Shown: one piece after another, positions 1 to 11,798 of the stretch
How positions within the stretch are numbered: position 1 is the first letter of the stretch
Layout: every line of letters starts with the position of its first letter
Assembly: GCA_001630475.1 (NCBI GenBank)
Contig: KV419418.1
Span: 390,584-454,583, forward strand
Direction of reading: 5' to 3'
Source of the DNA: Sistotremastrum niveocremeum HHB9708
Taxonomy: Eukaryota; Basidiomycota; Agaricomycetes; Sistotremastrales; Sistotremastraceae
Length of the DNA stretch: 64,000 bases
Translations under genes and position numbers: made by a program
The notes under the pieces: generated by a model
Database searches by the model: none
What the model saw: the letters and a program-made list of their open reading frames with translations, nothing else
Told to the model about the DNA's origin: nothing

Positions 1-499
1 TTTATTGAGTCCCAAGTATGCCACGAATCAGTGTAGATAGTGTAAATCTAATCTCGACGTGAAGGTCGGCGACGTTGATGGTGAGGACGCTATTCGGCCG
101 AAGAGTATGCCATGAAGAGACCAAGCAACATTACTTACATAATCATCACTTCCCCTAACCTCGTCCTGATTAAGTTCCTACGTTGATGTCCTGGACCTGG
201 TCGAACGTTCCTATCATGCATCCGTGTCTATTTCAAGTGGCACGCTAGCACTCACACTTCAATGTATGGCTTCTCAAATCACAAGTCGCGTCTCTGAGCC
301 CAACCCGCCCCCGGCGAGAAGTCGAGCCATGATGCATGATGTGCAACGCAAAAGATTTCCCGGAACCCTTCCAATCTCACCCCTACTATTGCTTTTTGAC
401 GTCCTCGAACAGCGGTAACAACTACGCTACGCCCTGAGTTCATCGCATTCGGCCCTTGGAAGGTGCATAACTAACTCTCCATCAATCTTGTCACCTCGA
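1..499. other. Left edge, no gene recognised
   Basis: I find no convincing gene here. Short open frames on both strands resemble no family I know and show no splice-consistent continuation. The segment ends at a decayed P450 tail beginning near position 500. Confidence 0.4.
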
Positions 500-650
500 A
501 ATGTAGCATATGTCCGTGGCTTTATCCTGACGTGGCTCACTATCGCTACTCTTCTGGCTGTCTTTGAGATTCCGCGGGAATAGGATGGTGAAGGAAAGCC
601 GATATGGTCGGACTTGAGCAGGCGCTTGTCACGTACCACGTTTGCATCGC
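500..650 (+). pseudogene. Cytochrome P450 C-terminal relic
   Basis: A plus-strand translation gives TIATLLAVFEI then an in-frame stop, then DGEGKPIWSDL. This aligns by eye with the post-haem segment of P450-D in this window (TIATLLAVFKISPELDDDGK). The preceding haem-loop bases (atatgtccgtgg...) resemble the atatgtcctggacgacat of the same exon but carry indels, and a further frame change follows. This is therefore a fragment of a fifth P450 with at least one stop and one frameshift. No upstream exons were found. It matters only as evidence that P450 copies have repeatedly duplicated and decayed here. Confidence 0.6.
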
Positions 651-1394
651 ACAGATTCAGACCTGACCAAAGGCATGCAGTCATCCAAAACCGTCCTCAC
701 CGTTTGTGGACCTCGTCCGGGGATGATTGCAAGAACTTTGAGTTTCGACAAAAAGATACCTATGTCACTTTCGGCCTTCTTCCTGATGCAGTTCCACCGT
801 TCAGGACAAGGCCTCAATTCCTGGCACGTTCAGTGTCGATGTATCATAGTCAATCGGCGTGACGACTCTGATGTTCGACGCTCTCAAAATGTAACCGATC
901 TAAGGTGTATTCATTATAGCTAGTCTTCTATCAAAGACTATCATTACCCCCAATAGCCTCTTGCATGCAAGACGATAACCGGAGAGTTCTCATGCCTCTC
1001 GCTTGTAGCCGCTGCTCACCCACGTCGAGGTCCCCGAGAACTCGACGCATAAAGTTGGGCCCGTCGAGTCAGCCAGAGACGTCCACTGTCGGTACTAGTG
1101 AGCATACTCAGCCTACACGACCGGAAGCATCTGCGTTTCATTCAAACCCATGGCTCATATACCTGAGTTCTACACGAGGCCAGTACGCCACCCCCTGACA
1201 ATGACTCAACAATGAGGGAACAGTTGAGCAATTGTTTATGAACCTGTAGATCTTTCCAATTCTCACCCCGCTGCAATTCATTGCCCTATACCGATATCGG
1301 AATTTATTCCAGTCTAGTACAAGACAAGTCTAGCTTTGATCGCCCCTGTTCCGCTTTCGAAAAAAAGTCCGTTATGGGCGTCTGCTGTCATCAG
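651..1394. other. Intergenic, no gene recognised
   Basis: About 740 bases between the P450 relic and the P450-A promoter. Only short unconnected frames are present, with no repeat or RNA gene I can support. Confidence 0.4.
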
Positions 1395-1402
1395 TATTTA
1401 TA
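1395..1402 (+). promoter_or_regulatory. TATA-like box of P450-A
   Basis: TATTTATA lies about 40 bases upstream of the ATG at 1441. P450-C, the paralogue of this pseudogene, has an AT-rich TATATAT stretch near 18871-18877 upstream of its own ATG. No transcription start is visible; this is a consensus match only. Confidence 0.35.
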
Positions 1403-1440
1403 TCCACGTTGACACCTAGTAGCAGTACGTTCTCTGTCCC

Positions 1441-2358
1441 ATGGAAGCAAAGAATCTCACACTGCGTCGGTACTGGAAAAGTGCATCCTTCGAGTCAAGA
1501 GTAAATGCGGACTGGCTCTTCAAGCCCGAGCCTTTTTTGTCCTGTGTTGTAGGCCTCGTTATCGTTGCTTTTGTCTGGACCAAGTTTTGGACTACTCATA
1601 CTCAGAGTCGTGGCGAAAAAAATCTCTCCCATCTGCCCGGCCCCAAGGGTCTAGCCCGATAGTGGGAAACGCTTTTCAAATACCCCTCAAGGGTCCTTGG
1701 ACCAAGTTTACCGAGTGGGCGTCTCAGTATGGTAAGGCCGTGTCTTTAATATCAGACACGTTCACTCTCATATTACCGCCTCGCATCGCTATAGGTGACA
1801 TTTACTATATAAACATGATCGGGCAGAATGTTCTTGTTTTGAACAGTGCCCATGTCGCACACGATCTATTGCACAAGCGTGGAAGGATTAATGCTGATCG
1901 ACCGGGGATGACATTGGCTCGAGACCAGTAAGCTGTTCTTCTTCACTATCCTGCCAGGATATTTTTCTGTGTCCCTAAAACTGTTCAGCGGCGGATGGAG
2001 TTTTGTTGTAACGATGGACCCATACGGAGAGGACTTTCACCTGAAGCGCAAGTTCATAAATCAGACCTTCAACCGAACCGCAATCAAAAACCACTTCGGC
2101 ATCATGTATACCAATCTTCGGATACGGACCCAGGTTAGTTATCGTTCCTCATAAACACTGATGTTCTTACTTTCGGGAAACATACATAGGATATGCCCTG
2201 GACGACATTTCGCAACCTCGTGGCTCTGGCTCGCAATCGCGACGATTCTAACTGTCTTTGATATATCGCCAGAGGTCGATGCTGCTGGAAACGATATGCT
2301 ACCTGATTTGGAATATGTGCCCGTGGTCGTCAGGTACGTCTTTCGCAAGTCGAATTAG
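1441..2358 (+). pseudogene. P450-A, internally deleted microsomal cytochrome P450
   Basis: The N-terminus (MEAKNLTLRRYWK) and membrane anchor (LVIVAFVWTKFW) precede the proline-rich hinge LPGPKG. A +2/-1 frameshift near 1650 then separates the hinge from IVGNAFQIPLKGPW. Exon 2 (GDIYYINMIGQ...RPGMTLARDQ, about 1795-1927) and the start of exon 3 (GGWSFVVTMDPYGEDFH, from 1989) follow with good splice sites. At about 2112-2117 the sequence jumps from MYTNL straight into the haem-loop bases encoding FGYGPR, out of frame. An intron and the exon ICPGRHFATSWLWL follow, to a stop near 2358. The I helix, ExxR region and most of the protein are missing. The copy is closest to P450-C, which lies inverted at 16435-18709 and shares its 3' flank. 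It cannot encode a functional enzyme. Confidence 0.85.
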
Positions 2359-2640
2359 AGCGTATGTTGACCCTGTATTGGTATTGGGATAGTCACCCCA
2401 AGCCATTCCAAGTCAGACTGAAACGGCGTGACAATATTGGCCCCGTATTGGCAGCAGCTGACCTGATCTGATGGAGGAACGTGTGACTTGAGGAGTATTT
2501 GAGCATAACGCAGCTGGTCCCAGTGGAATAACAGCGTCAGAGCGGGAAGGCGGGAGATTTGAGACACGATCTTGGAGTGTACGAATAGTGATGCATTGCT
2601 TTTGTATAAATATGAGAGAAGGCCCGCATAAGTGGTCCCT
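2359..2640 (+). repeat. Duplicated 3' flank shared with P450-C
   Basis: Bases after the P450-A stop (for example caccccaagccattccaagt) recur in inverted orientation downstream of P450-C at about 16150-16434, with many substitutions. The duplication that made A and C therefore included a few hundred bases of 3' flank. No open reading frame within it looks real. Confidence 0.6.
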
Positions 2641-3184
2641 CTCTTCACAGTGTCCTTGAGTTCACGTTGGTCCGACGTCAATCGAGGAATATAATTCGCC
2701 ACGTCAATGATACTGAGACTGAGACGACGAAACGACGATTTGATTTGAAAACAAGAACGGAAAAGGAGCAATGTTCTGAGCGTTGCGGCCGGTCCTTCTA
2801 ATAGGGAAGGGATTTCTTCCTGATCGTCTGGATGTCAAGACTCGAACCAACTTGCTCGACCAAGTGGTCGACACCAATTTTGCGATGTCGGGAGGACGCC
2901 GGAGTCTCAATTCAAGCCGTTCTCGGCCTCGGCATCAGAACGAGTTCGGCAGCGGCATTTGCAGGAAGATTGATGAGCGTCCTGCTGAGAGAAGATTGGC
3001 CCACAGGAACTGTGCATATTGACATGCAAAGATGTGGATTCGAATTGTTCAAATTATAGGATGAAAAGGCAATTATAATAAGTGCACCGCTCCAGTCCGC
3101 TCCAGAAGAAATGGGATGTGAACAGAAATTGATGTGCTAGCAACTCTGGCGATAGAGAGGATTATATAATGACGGTCGATGTAT
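2641..3184. other. Intergenic, no gene recognised
   Basis: About 540 bases downstream of both the P450-A copy and the convergent Sec14 gene. Short frames on both strands lack family resemblance or intron logic. Confidence 0.4.
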
Positions 3185-4310
3185 TTAAACCGTAGGCTGT
3201 CCCTCCTTCGCATCTCCAATGCTGACGCCCTGCTGTTTCTCGATCGGCAGATTCCAAGGACCTGCATCGCTCAAAGAACATCCCTGAGCACAACGACATT
3301 TTCCGCCCAAATCATGCGGAAGATTCTCCTCAGGAATCTGAGCCAAGAGATCTTTTTGATAACTGCTCCCAAGAATAGAGATCTTCGCCACCGTCACAGG
3401 ATCCAACCACCCCTTGACCAAACTCCACACGGTCGAGAATCCCCAAGGTGCGTTGATGATATAGAATTTGCCCATGCATTCTGGGTATCGGTCTTGACCG
3501 ATCTCGGAAGCTTTCTGAACGCTGCCCTTCACGTCGAAGAATTGTTTGATTCCTACGCCTTTGAGATCTAGGATCGTGCAGGAGGTTTCGACTGGATGAC
3601 CGACTGCGCGTGAACATGCGGGAAGTCGCTCGGTCAAGAATTTCTCGTATTCTAAGACGAGGCGCTTGATGAGACGGTCTTGAGTCGTGATCTTCCACAA
3701 TTCATTCACGTTGAGCTGGCCAAGTCGTTCGATGTATATTGGTCGTCCATCCTGAACGTGCGCGATAAGCCCACTGATCAATGAAAGAAAAGGATAAGAC
3801 GCACTTTATCCATCTTGTGATAATACTGAGGATAATATTTATCCACTTCCTGTTTCTCCTTAAAGTCGAACGATCTAAAAATACGCGATGACAGGTGAGT
3901 CATCGCCGCTTCGCCCAGAACTCGTAAATCGCCCGAACGACTCACTTGACAATCTCATCCACGCCAAACTCCTTCCTCCATTTCTCATTCGCAATGAACA
4001 TAGCCAAAGCTTTCTCAAGATCGAATTTCCTTGCTCTCAAGAATCTGCAAGTACGACACGACAACGACGCGACGAAAAAATGCGACACAGCCCACTTCGA
4101 ATCAGCCTCCTCCTCAATTCCAAGAAGAGAAAGGACATACCGTAAAAGAGTAGCATCATCATGTCGTTCAGCATCATACCATCCCTCCTCCTCCAACGCC
4201 TTCTTAAATTTCTCAAGCGTATGTTGTTGAGGAATCGTAAGGTTACCAATGCGACCAGGCAACGGCTTATAATTAGGATCGGTCACTATCGGTGATTGCG
4301 TCGATGTCAT
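3185..4310 (-). CDS. Sec14-type phosphatidylinositol/phosphatidylcholine transfer protein
   Basis: Four exons join in frame: 4310-4141, 4044-3946, 3874-3805 and 3751-3185, giving 301 residues, about the size of yeast Sec14 (304). Introns are 96, 71 and 53 bases with GT-AG ends. The CRAL-TRIO N-terminal helices carry [18 protein letters not shown]. The lipid-binding core shows [46 protein letters not shown] and [17 protein letters not shown]. The C-terminus has the family signature LSDAGPWN. The chosen ATG at 4310 gives the usual short lead before [10 protein letters not shown]; an open frame runs upstream to 4496 but adds atypical sequence. The family exchanges PI and PC between membranes and supports Golgi secretion. 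This is probably a conserved host gene, the least disturbed locus of the P450 neighbourhood. Confidence 0.93.
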
Positions 4311-4966
4311 TTCTATCGGCTCGACGAGCGGAGGGGATCGTGATGTCGGATTTGGGGGTATGGGCTGTGATGATGAGGGGTATGAGCAAGGTTGGAGCAG
4401 AGATATAAAGCGCAGGGTTCGGAGGTCGTTCTTCGGATGATGTGTTCCTGAGCCAAGGGAACCATCATTAGCATCGTTGGCTGGTGCAACGAACACATCA
4501 CTTCACACTGAGACCGATGAATGCGACGACTTGGAATATAGCTGAAGTGGATGATCTCTGCTCCTGTTTCTCTGTCACTCTCAAGAATATGTGTGATTAT
4601 CTTTCATTTCTGTGGCAGGATATCAACGAGGCATTCTACACATGAGATACTAATCAGACGAATCAGTAATATATACGAATGAACGAAACGAAACGATGCG
4701 ATGCGATGCAAAAAAGGTAATAAAAAGAGAGCAAAACGGGAACGGACAACGAGATGCTAGTAGATGTACAATGTAATGCGGATATCGATCGATGAGAATG
4801 ATTCAGACGATAAGGATCAAGTGGGGGTAGTTTGCGATGCAAGGACAGCGAGCGATACGATAACGATCGAGTCGATTAGGTTGGCCGAACTTATAGTAGT
4901 TGGTCCATTTTAGAGCAATGAGATGAAGATGAAAGCGAGCGAGAAAAAAGGAAAGGGAAAAGGAGA
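4311..4966. other. Sec14 upstream region / PPR downstream region
   Basis: About 650 bases between the Sec14 start and the stop of the PPR gene (both minus strand). It should hold the Sec14 promoter and the PPR 3' UTR. It contains low-complexity acgaaacgaaacgatgcgatgcgat. No separate gene is supported. Confidence 0.5.
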
Positions 4967-7900
4967 TCACTGATAAGTAGCATAGAGGGGGAACAGCCCT
5001 GCACTCGATGAAGGCGATTCCGAAGGAGGAATGAAAGAGCCATAGGGTGATGAAGGCTCATCGTGCAATATTCCACTGACGCGATGAACGACCGCGGGTG
5101 GATAAGCCCTGTACATCATTAGCATACATACGAAACATATAGATGAAATGAAGTACCTAGCTTGCATCCTCGAAATAAGATCAAGAGCTTCCTGTCGATT
5201 ACCAGCACCCAATTCCGCTCTAACAATCGCCTCCCAAGTCGAAGGCTCACGATAAACCGGTGCATCAGCAGGAGCACTCATCGAACTCGCACTCCCAACC
5301 TTCCCATCATGCGGCGCATGATTCATAGGCGCAGCCACACCCATCGGAGGATCTAAAAGCCCCTCAAACACCTCTCTCGCAAGCCCCAAATTTCCCGCAG
5401 CCGCATGTCCTTTAATGAGCAAATTCGCGATGTAAGCCGTCATATGCACTTGAGCGCGACGAAGACGAGCAAGGTAAGAGGGTATAAGGTCCGTTTGATG
5501 TAGTGTTACGAGGACGTTGATGAGTGCTTCGTAGACTACTGCGTCGGGGAGATTGGAGTGCGGTTGAGTCGAGGGGTGCGTGGGGATCGAGTCGAATATT
5601 GCTAGTGCTTTTTCGAGGTTCTTTTGAGCGCAGCCGTAGGAGTTGATAAGGGCGGCCCAGTGAGTTCCGTTAACTTGCACTTGACGATCGGCGACGAGGG
5701 CTGCGAATATATCTTCCATGGCTTTCGTATTGACCGGTTGAATCGTGCCATATGCGTCGAGGAGGAGCTACATTCCAGGCTGAGTATCGATAAAATAAGA
5801 AAAATGAAGAAGGGACGTACCTTGTAAGTATGCGCAGAAGGAGCCACACGAGCCGCCTTCATCGCATTATAATAATAAGTGACCTTCTCCATATTCGGCT
5901 TCGTATGCGTATAAAGCTGAATCATAGTATTAAAAGGCGGCACCCTCGGCGTATACTTCCTCGACCTCTGCATCTCCGCAAAAAGCGCTTCGGCAGAATG
6001 AGCATCGCCCACACGACAACAAGCAGCAATCACAGCTCCATACGTTACCGAACTGGGGTAGATCCCAGAAGCTTTCATCTGATGGAATAATTCGAGTGCG
6101 AATTCTGCTTTGCGGGCTTTTGCGAGACGCGAGATGATGGTGTTGTAGAGGAACATGTTGGGTTTTACACCGCGGGATTGGGATTCGATCCAGAGCTGCA
6201 TCGCATTGGATACGTCGTCCGTCGTGTCTTTTATACCTGTGATCAGAGCGCCGTATGCATCGGCCGATGGGGCTCCGCCTTGAGACATTATTCGTTCGCG
6301 ATGGACGTTAGCTGAATCGAGGTCTCCGGCGTGGGCGAGAGCGATGATCATCTGATCTTCGACTTGGAACCAAGCAAGTGCCAACGAACCTTCTTTCCCT
6401 CCATTCAGATTCTGCTCCATCGAGCTCAACACGATCTGCGCAGAATCATAAAGCTTTCGAACGGCATCCCGATCGCCTAGACGGCCCATAGCATTGATAA
6501 GTCTTCCAATGACTTCAGCGGGTGGATAAATCCCTTTTGAGAGTCCTTCGATGAATCGAGAGAATCCGTCGCGCGCTGTGAGACGGCGATTGGAAGGGAA
6601 ATATTCGTCTACGTATCGGCCGTGTGATTCGTCGATTATTGCGTATGTAGGCGGTTGTGCGAAGGGGAAATCTGCAGAGGGGGATTCGACGTATTGCCAT
6701 TCTTGTTCTGAGGCCTCAGCAGCGTCGGCGGGGGCGGGTGCAGGGGAAGGGGAGGGAGCACGGAGCGAAGATAGAGGAGTCGAATTTTGCGAGCGGGCCT
6801 TGACGATTTCCCTCACGGAATTCTCCACATCCCTCACATTCCTCTCTGCCCCTTCCTCCTTAGCAGAAGTAAGCACTTCCTGTCCAACAGAAATACAAAG
6901 ACCCGTCACCCCACTATCCAATAACATCTCGAACTTCCCTCCGAGGTCTTTGAGAAGACCAACAGCTCCTTCGACTCCCAATCTCTCGGTTAAAGCGCGG
7001 ATGATGTGTCTTTTCGCGCGAACATCGAATTCCTCTGGATCGATTGAGGTCTTGGCCAGTTCGCGGAGAAGCGAAGAGGTAGTGATAGCTGCAATAGCCT
7101 TCTTCTCCACACCCGTCAACGGAATATACCCCTCCCGCTTAACAAAGGTCCGCTCATTATACCCCGGTAACTCATTGCTCGCAACAGCAAACATCAACAT
7201 ACTCCATTCTTCCTTCGTAAGTTCAGAATGAAGATCCCTGCCTGAGGATTCGGAGGTGGAGAGAGAGGTGATGTAGGAGCGGATGAAGTAGGGTGCGAGA
7301 TCTTCGTTCATTATGAATAGGAGCTTGTCTTCGTATGTTCGTGCGAGGGCGAGAGCATCTTTTAATCCAATGAACGATTGTCCAAGACCATTAGAACCGG
7401 TAGGAGCCGCAGGCGATGTAACAGCCGAGCGCGAAACCGAGGAAGTCGAAGTCGAAGAAGCCGAGGAGGAAGAAGGGGAAGCACCGAGGAGAAGCAACAA
7501 AACATGATTAGCAGTAAAATGAAACTCCTCCCTCCTCAACGCCCAATGTTCCGGAAAATACTCCTTCCCATTCTTAACCCTAATCCACCCCTTATGAGCT
7601 TTATCAGTTCCCTCCATCCATGCTTTTACCATTTCGAGCGCACGAGATGTAAGGGGAGGAGAGGAGGAGAGGGCGAGTTTGAGAGCGTGGGATATGAATG
7701 TGTTGGAGGTGGAGGAGCCGTAGGATATTGGGCCTGGACCTGAGGTTGTGCTTTCGATGGGTGAGGTGGATGACGAGGTGGAGGTGGAGGTGGAGGTGGA
7801 GGTGGATGAGGTGGGGGAAGGGGAGGTGGGAGGACCGAAGAGAAGGACTTTGTCCAGGACAAACTGAACAATCTCTCCATACTCCTCCGTCGAAAGACTC

Positions 7901-9714
7901 TCCTTCCTCTCAGCGAGATACTCCATATTAGCACCAGCCACCAAAATCCGATCCATACCCCTAATCAACTCCCTCACCCCTTCCTCCTCTCCCATCCTCT
8001 CAAAAAGCGCATTAAGCTCCTTCACCCGTCCCGCCTTTGCAAGTTCCTCCAAAAGAACAATCCAAGCCCCCACATGCGGTTTAACAGGATCCTGTATCGG
8101 CTCATAAACACTCCTCCCCCTCGGACTCCCCGCCCCCTCCCTCTCCAACAACTTCCAAAACCACACAAGCGCAGTATCCAAATCCCCCGCTGTACAAAAT
8201 CCTCGAATGATAGCGGTGTAGGTACCTATACATGGCATTGGAGGATCTTCAGGACCGAATTCCAACCCACGTGGTGTGTCGAGCATTTGTTCGAAGAGGG
8301 TTAGGGCGGATGAGGGTTCTGAGGCTGAGAAATGGGCTTTGATCATTTCGGTCCAGATTTGGGATTGGGAGATTCGGGCGAGGCCTGTGCGGGTTGGGGT
8401 GGCGAGGGAGGATGTATTTGGGGGGAGGTCGAGTTCGGATGAGAGTTCTGTGGAATCTGCTTCGGAGTCTGTGGAGGGTTCCGAGCGAGAGGCAGAGGTG
8501 GAAAGAGGACGAGAAGGAGTAGGAGAATTATCCTCATCAGCCCAATAAATCGCCCCCTCCTTCTTCGACATCTCTCTAAACTCCTCAAATACCTCTCTCG
8601 CACCATTATAGTCCCCACAAGCATTATACACTCCAATAAGATGATAATAAATCCTCGCAGTCGGAAGGACAGTACTCGAATGTCTTTCGAGATGGGCGAA
8701 GATTCGGATGGCTGCGTCGATTGATTTGTGGTAGACGCAGGAGCGGAGGAGGAGGGTGTATAGGTTCGCGTGGAGGGGAATGTTTCGGAGAGCCGAGACG
8801 GCTTGGAAGAGGAGGAACGCGGAGGCGAAGTTATTTTCTTTGGAGAGTGCAGCGATTCGCTTGGAGTCTGCTTCGTCTGCCATCTGCGAAGAAAGACCAA
8901 GAGCATTCCGTCTCTTCATCCTTCCCTCCAACGTACTCGTAACTCTCATAATCTCATGATCGCGCTCACAAAGTGCTGTGATCAACGTCCTGTAAGTGCG
9001 AATGTTGGGCATGAGATCTTTAGCCAGCATCTCGTTGTAGGTCTCCAAGAGCGGAGTGAGAGGTGCTCCTGGTTCGCGAACGGAATGGAGAGCTTGGAGA
9101 GCCATGTTGTACCCTGCTGTCGTGGGTGTTGGACATGTTGAACGATAGTGTGTTACGGAGGAAGAGATGGTCTTGGCATCGTGTGATTCGAAGGCTTGTT
9201 TGAGAGCTAGATAGCCTGGGATCGTGGAGGGATCGAAATCTTCTTTTGAAGAGGAGGAGGAGGAAGAGAGTTGATCGGGGAAGGGAGGGACGGAGAGGGA
9301 GAGATCGGAGGATGTTGTCGAGGAAGGGGCGGAGGATGTAGGTGCGGATGGGGAGGAAGTCGAGTTACGTCGCAATCCAACGACAGACGAGCGATTTGCG
9401 AATGTCGAAGTTCGAACAGTCAACGGAAGACGTTGATAGCGAGGTTTTCGCTCGTCGTCCGTCACAGACGAATTAGCCTGCGTCAACGCCCGTCCAGCGC
9501 CCTAATCATATGTCAATGTCAGCCCTCCCCCAGATAAGATAATCTAAAAGAAAGAACGAACGGTATATCCATTATAAAATCTGCTACCAGCATTATACTT
9601 AGCGCCCCCAGCAGCCCCAGCCCCGCTCTGCGAAGAATTAAAGAATCCTCTTCCGAGCGCATTCGATGTTCTGGGGATATGGTGGAATAGATTCGTGGCG
9701 AATTTAGGCAGCAT
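4967..9714 (-). CDS. Large mitochondrial pentatricopeptide repeat (PPR) protein
   Basis: Exons 9714-9562, 9501-5821, 5767-5157 and 5108-4967 join in frame to 1,528 residues. Introns are 60, 53 and 48 bases; the first uses the less common donor GTTCGT. The start at 9714 gives MLPKFATNLFHHIPR, a basic amphipathic leader typical of mitochondrial import. Helix-pair PPR units are recognisable, for example YNMALQALHSV, YRTLITALCERD, YTAIIRGFCTAGDLDTALVWF, YGALITGIKDTTDDVSNAMQLW, YNTIISRLAKARKAEFALELFHQM and WAALINSYGCAQKNLEKALAIF. A middle Ser/Thr-rich run (STSTSTSTSSSTS) is encoded by a GGTGGA-type microsatellite near 7781-7812. PPR proteins bind organellar RNA and promote processing or translation. 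Overall layout recalls fungal mitochondrial mRNA factors such as Neurospora CYA-5, but I cannot assign orthology. Confidence 0.9.
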
Positions 9715-11274
9715 TGCGCTGCGTCGTGTGTGGCCGTAAAGGCAGTTGCGGTTGCGGGTGCGAACGAAGGAAAAGCGAGTCACGAGAATTTTATTCGGAC
9801 GGCAGAACGACGCGTCTGGATGGCCCGGGAATGCCCGTCAGCTTTCCGGTCCTTTCCGTCACGGATCGAAGGGGTGCCACGATGCGATCCTGGCTCTGGT
9901 GATGCTGTTGGATATTCACTGAGTGGTCGATCGAGTTGGAATTTTGGATGGGTGAAGCTGAGGGGCGAAAGGGTGGATTGGCGAGGTTGGGTAATTTTGC
10001 GATGGGTGATTCGCTCTGTGATCTGGATCGTTGGGTGAAGGACATTCACCCCCACGACCAACCACGGATTGACATCACTCGTCTTCAATCGAGCGGTCAG
10101 AAGCAGTTGATCAATGAGCCTCGCCATCGCTCGCTTTCGTCACCTGCTATTCAATCTTCCTGGGCGTTTCGGAGGCCAGCTCGCTCAATCCCTCGATCAT
10201 TCTGTACCACTACTCTACGATCATTCTGTACCACTACTCTACGTACTAGGGAATCCTCGGCTGCGCCGCGATTTACCTTGCCTGCTTGGAAAGGTAAGGC
10301 ATTGAGAATAGTAGAGCTGTATATAGATGCATTATTCTCGTATTCTAGCCGCGCAGTAATGTTCGTCTGTGAATGGGACGTCATGTGATTACTGATACTC
10401 GTGAAGATTTGTTGATGCTCTCGTCTGCCAAAAACTTTAATCGAGCAACTGGATCAAGTCACTTGAAATGGTGGTAATAATTTCTCCGGCGTCGAGACTT
10501 TCCTCATAATTCATTTGAAACGAAAATCTTGAGAGCCTTTTCTCAGTGGCCTGGCATATCGTAGTTATGATTACAGATTTTGAGAAATATTACTCTAGAG
10601 CTAAGATTCAGATCAGCTCATTGGGAAGTTAAAAGAATCTTATTGCATGACGGACCATGAACACAGCCTCCGAAGCGTCTCAAACCATCTGTCTCCAACC
10701 TCTAACGCGTCTTGGATCGACGCTCATTGTGCTGATCGTGGTCTTGATTCTAACCTTCAAACATAAAAGTCGAGCTTGAGCTAAGGTCGAGCCAACCTTC
10801 GGGGTGACAGCTGGCCTCTCAGACAGCATTCCGAGTTCTGTTTCCTTGAAACTCGGGGTTCGTTTGATGTCATTTGAGGGACGGATGACTGCAGGGCGGT
10901 CGAAAAGCTCACGGCGTAACGCAAACGGTAGCTTTCCAGGAGCACCCGATATAGAGAGCAAGACAACAGTCGTGTTGGACGAAGTCGACTAAAGACGAAT
11001 TTTCCAGCCACTAGACAGCTACCCAAAGGGTTTGATATGAAACGACAGGGTTGAGTCACTTCCAGCGCTTTCATGAGCGATGGAGAGACAGTATTCTGCT
11101 GTGGGAACAAACTCTTCAACAGAGAAAGCACGGGATTTGACTGCGGCCGCGAGCATTCGTCTAAACGTACTTCAGTATACTGTATTTGCACCAGCGCAAG
11201 ACCTGAGACTGAGAATCGTCTGAAGATGACACGAGTGATGCTCGTCACTTCAACTCAAGAAAGAGTGATGCATC
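9715..11274. other. Intergenic upstream of PPR gene up to first MITE
   Basis: About 1.5 kb with the PPR promoter at its left end. Apart from the 24-base duplication at 10194-10241, only short unconnected frames occur. I see no gene, RNA or element boundary. Confidence 0.45.
10194..10241. repeat. Perfect 24-base tandem duplication
   Basis: Two adjacent copies of a unit starting cgatcattctgtaccac and ending tactcta, with no mismatch. This is probably replication slippage or a small segmental duplication in noncoding sequence. Confidence 0.9.
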
Positions 11275-11790
11275 TAGGGTTTTAAAGTCCGGTCACGACT
11301 GGACTTTTTCCATTTTTGCTCATGACTGGCAACTGCCGGTCCGGTTGCCTGCCAAAATTTTGGGCAACTGGCAACAGGACTGCAGTTGCAGTCCAGCAAC
11401 CAGTTGCCAAAAAGACCAGTTGCCTGACCAGTCATGGCCACGACCTGAGGTCACAACTGGTCTAAACCATTATTTTAATCAATTATATATTACTTTTGGG
11501 TCTTATTAGTGGTCATATAGTGTCTAGTAACACATAGGAACACTATATAATACAATATATGATGAATATATGCCCATAAATACCCACTTGACACCCAAAA
11601 TACCCTGTGTATACCCTTTCCCAGGGCCCCTCAGGGTCCTCAGTCACGACCACGGTTGCGACTGGTCATGACTGCAGTTGCCGGTTGCCTGATTTTCAGA
11701 AATCTGGATGACCGGCAACTGCAGTCCAGTCACAACCCCACCACGACCTTCGGTTGCTTGCAGTCACGTGGACTGGACCTTCGAACTCTA
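11275..11790 (+). mobile_element. hAT-like MITE, copy A (516 bases)
   Basis: The left end TAGGGTTTTAAAGTCCGGTC and the right end GGACCTTCGAACTCTA are degenerate inverted repeats. The flanks are a perfect 8-base duplication GATGCATC (11267-11274 and 11791-11798). An 8-base duplication with termini of the form YAGNG is the signature of hAT elements. The arms are crowded with short motifs (GGCAAC/GTTGCC, CCAGTC/GACTGG) around an AT-rich centre. It has no coding capacity and must rely on a transposase elsewhere. It differs most from copies B, D and E and is probably older. Confidence 0.9.
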
Positions 11791-11798
11791 GATGCATC

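Noticed and set aside
7626-7934. Pro-rich and Arg/Trp-rich frames overlapping the PPR gene
   Set aside because: They are shadows of the Ser/Thr-encoding microsatellite in the real minus-strand frame.
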